Source of the DNA: Trifolium pratense | Taxonomy: Eukaryota > Streptophyta > Magnoliopsida > Fabales > Fabaceae | Length of the DNA: 64,000 nt | NCBI RefSeq assembly: GCF_020283565.1 | Contig: NC_060060.1 | Location: 47,232,015-47,296,014, forward strand | Reading direction: 5' to 3' | Shown: positions 59,161 to 64,000 of the stretch, in pieces | Layout of the letters: the number at the start of each line of letters is the position of its first letter | Numbering within the stretch: the first letter of the stretch is position 1 | Program-made: the position numbers and the translations under genes | Notes under the pieces: generated by a model | Seen by the model: the letters and a program-made list of their open reading frames with translations, nothing else | Told to the model about the DNA's origin: nothing | The model's database searches: none

Positions 59161-59265
59161 CTAGAAGCCAGACACGCCTGTCTGTATGATCTATTTTTTC
59201 TATTATACATATTTATGTTAAAAAAAAATGCATTATGTTATAGTGAGTTTATTTGGTAAAAAAAT
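59161..59265 (-). mobile_element. Helitron 3'-end fragment
   Basis: On the minus strand CAGACAGGCGTGTCTGGC (hairpin) is followed by TTCTAG at 59161 and T. The interior shares the 'gcattatgttatagtgagttt' region with the 17904-18253 family. The 5' end is missing. Confidence 0.65.
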
Positions 59266-59359
59266 GGAAAATGCTAAACAATGCCTCCGGGGCAATAGTT
59301 AAATAAATTAAAACAGAAATTTTGACACTACGGTGGTAACATTGTGATTATGAGATAGT

Positions 59360-59750
59360 TGTTGGAAGGAAGCTTTAATAGGTGGAGAAAGTGTTTAAGT
59401 ATTTGAGAGAGGATATGAAACTTGTTGGAAGGGAATGCTACTTATATTATTGAGTGTTTGTAATTTTTTTGCTTGGTTTACAAATGACTACCTCTCCCCT
59501 ATTTATAGTCTTCAAGGGAGAGTTCTACATACTCCTAGAGACTCTTCTACATACTTCTAAGAGAGAGTTCTACATAATTCTATGAGAGAGTTCTACACAC
59601 TTCTCTCTACTACTACATATTATAACTTCTACTAGTTATTTCTACATATCTCTAGAACATTCTTTAGACTTACTACTTATTACTAAGTTTGGGTTTAAAC
59701 TTCCTAAGGCCCAAAACTAACAAACCCAAAATTAATTTAAATATTCAACA
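59360..59750 (-). repeat. 3' LTR of the copia element (391 bp)
   Basis: On the minus strand it starts TGTTGAATATTT and ends CCTTCCAACA. It contains several copies of AGAGTTCTACATA-type sequence (plus strand, 59520-59610). A polypurine tract AAAGGGGGG (59759-59751) abuts its 5' end. Confidence 0.95.
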
Positions 59751-62700
59751 CCCCCCTTTAAACTTGATTTTGCTACTCCAAGTAAATATCTTAATTTGAC
59801 AAAGTGTTCACGCTTGAGAGGCTTGGTGAAGATATCAACTACTTGGTCATCTGTCTTCACGTACTCCAACTTCACATCATTGTTAGAGACACACTCTCTA
59901 ATATAGTGATAGCGTGTATTAATGTGCTTACTTCGATCATGGAACACCGGGTTCTTTGCCAAAGCTATTGCTGACTTGTTGTCCACAAATATCTTGGTTG
60001 GCTCCTTTTGCGGCAGACTTAACTCCTTTAACAGGTTTCGCAACCAGATTGCATGACAAACACATGAAGTGGCCGCCACGTACTCCGCCTCACATGTGGA
60101 AAGAGTGACAATCGATTGTTTCTTTGACATCCATGTGAAAGCTGTGTTTCCAATGTAGAAAACAAAGCCGCTTGTGCTTTTTCGGTCATCCACGTCTCCT
60201 CCCCAATCACTATCGCTATATCCAACGAGCTTATAATCATCAAAAACAGAGTAGTACAAGCCTAAGTTTGTTGTACCTTTGATGTAGCGAAGAATCCTCT
60301 TTGCTACCTTCAGATGAGTTGTTGTTGGATGCTCCATGTATCGACTTACAACTCTGACCGCATACAAGATGTCAGGCCTCGTACATGTTAAATATCGTAA
60401 GCTTCCAACCAAGCTCTTAAAGAGTGATGGATCCACTGTTTCACCTTCCTCGTGCTTTGATAGCTTGATTCCACATTCCATTGGCGTGCTAACTGGGTTT
60501 GCATAATCCATCTTGAACTTCTTGAGTACCTCCTTAGCATAACCTTCCTGAGTGATTAGGATTCCATGATCCTCTTGTTTCACTTCAATGCCGAGATAAC
60601 AAGACATTAATCCAATGTCGGTCATCTCGAACTCCTTTGTCATCTCTTTCTTGAACTCTTCAAACATGGTTGGATTGTTCCCCGTGAAGATCAAGTCATC
60701 TACATATAAGCACACAATCAAAATATCTCCGCCTTGCGCTTTGATATAGAGTGCGTGCTCATATGGGCATTTGATGAAGTTCTTATCTTGGAAATACTTG
60801 TCAATTCGAGCATTCCAAGCTCTTGGGGCCTGTTTCAACCCGTAGAGTGCCTTCTTTAGCTTCAAGACTTTTTCTTCTTCTCCCTTGACTTCGTAGCCTT
60901 GTGGTTGCTCAATGTAGACTTCTTCGTCAAGGACCCCATTTAAGAAGGCTGACTTGACATCCATTTGATGTATCTTCCACTTGTTTTGAGCTGCCAATGA
61001 AATGATTAGTCTAACAGTTTCTAATCGAGCAACTGGAGCGAATACCTCGTCATAGTCGATGCCGGCTCTTTGACTGTATCCTTTTGCCACCAATCTTGCC
61101 TTGTATCTTTCAACTTCTCATTTGGAGTTTTTCTTTGCTTTATACACCCACTTTACACCTATTACCTTGTGCCCTTTTGGAAGTGAGACCAACTCCCATG
61201 TTTCATTCTTCTTTATCGCCTTGATCTCTTCGTCCATGGAAGTTCTCCAAGTCTTCTTCTCAAATGCTTCTTGGAAATTCATGGGCTCGCAATCCGCAAA
61301 TAGACAAAAAAGAGTAAGATTGTCTTGATTTTCGGTTACCTCGTAAATCTCTTGCAAACTTCTAAAGTGAGGAGTCTTTTCACTAGAGCTTTCTCCTTCT
61401 TCAGAACTCGGAGTTGGTGAAGCCGGAGGGGTAGCGGGATCTACTCTTGGTTCCTCTGGTTCCACATCATCTTCTTCAAATTGTGGAAAGAAGTTGTAGT
61501 CCGCATTACTTGTTTTCCAATCCCACTCTCCTTCTTCATCGAAAACGACATTTCGACTAATGATAGTCTTCCTCGTATCAGGATTATAGAGCTTATAGCC
61601 TTTGGAGTTGGCGTCGTAACCAATAAAGATGTACTTTTCACTTTTGTCATCCAGTTTGCTTCTTTTCTCGTCCGGTATATGAGCGTGAGCTATGCTTCCA
61701 AAGACTCTTAGATGGGAAATTCCAGGCTTTCTTCCACTCCATGCTTCTTGTGGTGTTTTTCCCAACACGCTTCTTGTCGGAGAACGGTTTGATAGATAAA
61801 CAGCGCACGCAACAGCTTCTGCCCACTGTTCCTTTGGTAGTCTCTTGCTTTTTAGCATGCTCCTCGCCATCTCAAGGATTGTCCTGTTCTTTCTCTCTGC
61901 TACTCCATTTTGTTGGGGGGATCTTGGTACCGTCAGTTGTCGTCGAATGCCATTGTCTTCACAATACTTAAGGAATTCATTTGAAGTAAACTCTCCTCCT
62001 CGGTCGGATCTTATTGCTTTAATCACGAGACCACTTTCCTTCTCAACCAGGGCTTTAAACTTTTTGAAGTTTTCAAACACTTCTGATTTCTCCTTCAAAA
62101 AGTACACCCATGTTTTTCTTGAAAAATCGTCAATAAAGAGAAGGAAGTAGTTACTCTTACCGAGTGATCTTGGCTTGATCGGACCGCACACATCTGTATG
62201 TATGAGCTCCAACGGCTTTTGCGCTCTTGAGCTCGACTCCTTAGGGAAGCTCATTTTGAACTGCTTTCCAAGTAAACATCCTTCACATACTTGATTGGGG
62301 TGGTTGATGTAAGGCAACCCTCTAACCATTTCCTTCTTAGAGAGCAACTCTAATCCTCCAAAATTAAGATGCCCAAATCGAAGATGCCAAAGCCACGACT
62401 CTTCTTTGTAGCACATTTTGAGACATTGCGCAACATCATTTTGTATGTTGAGCACGAACATTCTATTTCTTGACATTGGAACCTTAGCAATGAACTTGTT
62501 TGAATGATCTCTTATAGAAAGGTTATTATTCTTCAATTGAATGTCATAACCTTTCTCTAAGAGTTGTCCTAGACTCAAGATGTTGCTCTTCATGTTTGGC
62601 ACATAGTAAACATTGGAAATAAATTGATGATCCCCATTTTTCAAGCGGATGAGAACGTTTCCTTTACCTTTCACTGCCACTTTTGATTCATCTCCGAAAG

Positions 62701-63787
62701 CCACGTTCCCGTTCACTGATTCGTCTAACTCTACGAACATGCTTCTTCGCCCACACATATGGTTGCTTGCACTGCTATCAAGGTACCATTGATTATCTCC
62801 ACCTCTTTCATTATCTTTGTGCGCCAACAATAATGTTCCATCTTCTTGCCTTATTTCTTCAACATAGTTGGCCTTCTCTTCAACTCTATGATTTCCAGAA
62901 GCTCTACATTCGAAAGCATAATGCCCAAACTTCTCACAATTATAGCATTTAACCCGTGACTTATCGTACCTTGGTTTTGGAGATCCTCTCCCACGACCTC
63001 TTGATGAGATTTCTCCTCTTTGGTTGTTGTCATCATTAGGCCTCCAACCTCGTCCGCCTCCATATCCACGACCACGTCCACGTTCTCGAGCGCCACCTCG
63101 TCTTTGGTTGCTTCGACCATGCTCTTCTCTAGGTGAATCGACTCGTGTCTTGAGTACTTGCTCCTCGATATCTTCCTTCTTCTTCTTCTTTTCCTCATAA
63201 GCTTGCAATGACCCAAGAAGTTGCTCCATTGTCATGTCCTCCAAATCTTTTGTCTCTTCGATGACAATGACAATATGCTCAAACTTTGGATCTACCGATC
63301 TAAGAACTTTCTCCATGATTCTTACATCATCATACTTCTCTCCGTTTCTTTTTAGATTATTAGTAACCGTCAAAACTCTTGAGAAGTAATCAGAGATAAG
63401 TTCACCTTCTTTCATATGCAAAGCTTCAAACTCTCCTCTTAGTGTTTGAAGACGTACCTTCTTCACTTGATCAACTCCCTTGTAAGAGGTTCGAAGTTTC
63501 TCCCATGCTTCTTTAGCCGCCGTTGCTCCCGAGACCTTCTCGAACGTGTCTTCATCTAATCCTTGATAGATTAGACAGAGAGCCTTCTTGTCTCTCTTCC
63601 TTGAGTCTCTCAAACTATCCTTTTGAGTTTGAGATAGAGTACCTTCATTCTCTGGGATTACAAGGCCTTTCTCGACTATCTCCCACACGTCGTGTGCGCC
63701 AAGGAGAGCCACCATTCTCAGACTCCAATTGTCGTAGTTGCTCTTTGTGAGCATCGGGACTTGGAGAGGAACACCATTATTCGCCAT
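59732..63787 (-). pseudogene. Copia gag-pol polyprotein interrupted by one stop codon
   Basis: A 1,352-codon frame from ATG 63787 (MANNGVPLQVPM; an upstream ATG at 63805 is also in frame but overlaps the primer-binding site). Order: a gag UBN2-type domain; zinc knuckle CYNCEKFGHYAFEC near 281; protease motif WYLDSSASNHM near 333; pre-integrase HLRFGHLNFGGLELLSKKEM; integrase with HTDVCGP, RSDRGGEF and SPQQNGVAERKNR (about 525-640); reverse transcriptase with YVDDL near 1027; and RNase H ending [10 protein letters not shown]. One TGA at 61120-61118 (codon 890, after KAKKNSK) splits the frame between integrase and reverse transcriptase, with no frameshift. The protease site reads D-S-S where D-S/T-G is usual. 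The last codons run through the polypurine tract into the 3' LTR. Confidence 0.93.
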
Positions 63788-63805
63788 CTTTAGGAGGACC
63801 TTCAA

Positions 63806-63818
63806 GCTCTTGATACCA
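63806..63818 (-). other. Primer-binding site of the copia element
   Basis: TGGTATCAAGAGC on the minus strand, three bases after the LTR. It is the initiator-Met tRNA type TGGTATCAGAGC with one extra A. Confidence 0.8.
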
Positions 63819-63821
63819 CTT

Positions 63822-64000
63822 TGTTGGAAGGAAGCTTTAATAGGTGGAGAAAGTGTTTAAGTATTTGAGAGAGGATATGAAATTTGTTGGAAGGGAATGC
63901 TACTTATATTATTGAGTGTTTGTAATTTTTTTGCTTGGTTTACAAATGACTACCTCTCCCCTATTTATAGTCTTCAAGGGAGAGTTCTACATACTCCTAG
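63822..64000 (-). repeat. 5' LTR of the copia element, partial
   Basis: 179 bp visible, matching 59360-59538 with a single substitution. The remainder lies beyond the window. Confidence 0.95.

Larger units (their letters stand above)
58757..59359. repeat. 24-bp direct repeat bounding a patchwork insertion
   Basis: An identical 24-bp sequence (GTAACATTGTGATT followed by ATGAGATAGT) is at 58757-58780 and 59336-59359. The 555 bp between holds a LINE fragment (58785-59080), a Helitron end (59161 on) and a short TE-like end (59265-59335). The copia LTR begins directly after the right copy. Confidence 0.85.
59360..64000 (-). mobile_element. Ty1/copia LTR retrotransposon, nearly complete
   Basis: On the minus strand: 5' LTR (from beyond 64000 to 63822), primer-binding site, gag-pol, polypurine tract, 3' LTR (59750-59360). 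The two LTRs differ at one position (C59421 against T63883) over the 179 bp that can be compared, so the insertion is very recent. The flank at 59355-59359 is ATAGT, and the partner flank is outside the window. Confidence 0.95.

Noticed and set aside
1..64000. CRISPR arrays, operons, phage or bacterial defence systems
   Set aside because: None seen. The regular repeats present are microsatellites, minisatellites and plant transposons.

Overview
The window is nuclear DNA from a flowering plant, most likely a papilionoid legume close to Medicago. This is inferred from the AT-rich intergenic DNA, the exon-intron genes, the plant-specific protein families and the dense small inverted-repeat elements. 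No database was searched. There is no bacterial-type content (operons, CRISPR, phage). Gene models were built by reading splice sites by eye, and each of the four closes exactly in frame.

Four apparently intact protein-coding genes are present. (1) A putative pectin/glycan methyltransferase of the PMT (DUF248) family lies on + at 8625-16526, with six exons and 638 aa. (2) An IQD calmodulin-binding scaffold protein lies on + at 21891-28215, with four exons and 461 aa. (3) A rhomboid-like intramembrane protease lies on - at 37293-34173, with five exons and 326 aa. (4) A class IV HD-ZIP (homeodomain-leucine zipper-START) transcription factor lies on + at 53688-58240, with eight coding exons and 756 aa. 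Its promoter and spliced 5' leader appear to be present twice in tandem (about 48.69-52.88 kb). A broken phosphoinositide phospholipase C copy lies on - at about 38.8-39.99 kb.

Much of the rest is mobile DNA. The left edge (1-4054, -) is most of a Ty3/gypsy element with an open gag-pol frame, a primer-binding site and one LTR. The right edge (59360-64000, -) is a very young Ty1/copia element: over the 179 bp that can be compared its two LTRs differ at one base, and its polyprotein has a single stop. Between them are LINE fragments (20.3, 38.1, 43.7 and 58.8 kb), Helitrons (4.6, 17.9, 40.8 and 59.2 kb), many MITEs, a 3.35-kb element with long terminal inverted repeats that holds a TRIM-like mini-retroelement, tRNA-derived SINE-like pieces, and a fragment that looks like a mitochondrial tRNA-Gly gene in the first PMT intron.

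The genes do not form a pathway. They are independent loci whose introns, leaders and flanks have been reshaped by insertions. The most unusual structures are the duplicated promoter/leader of the HD-ZIP IV gene with its roughly 120-bp repeat array, a 399-bp near-perfect palindrome inside an (AT)n tract, a 24-bp direct repeat bounding a patchwork insertion at 58.76-59.36 kb, and iterated short palindromes in several retroelement-like segments.
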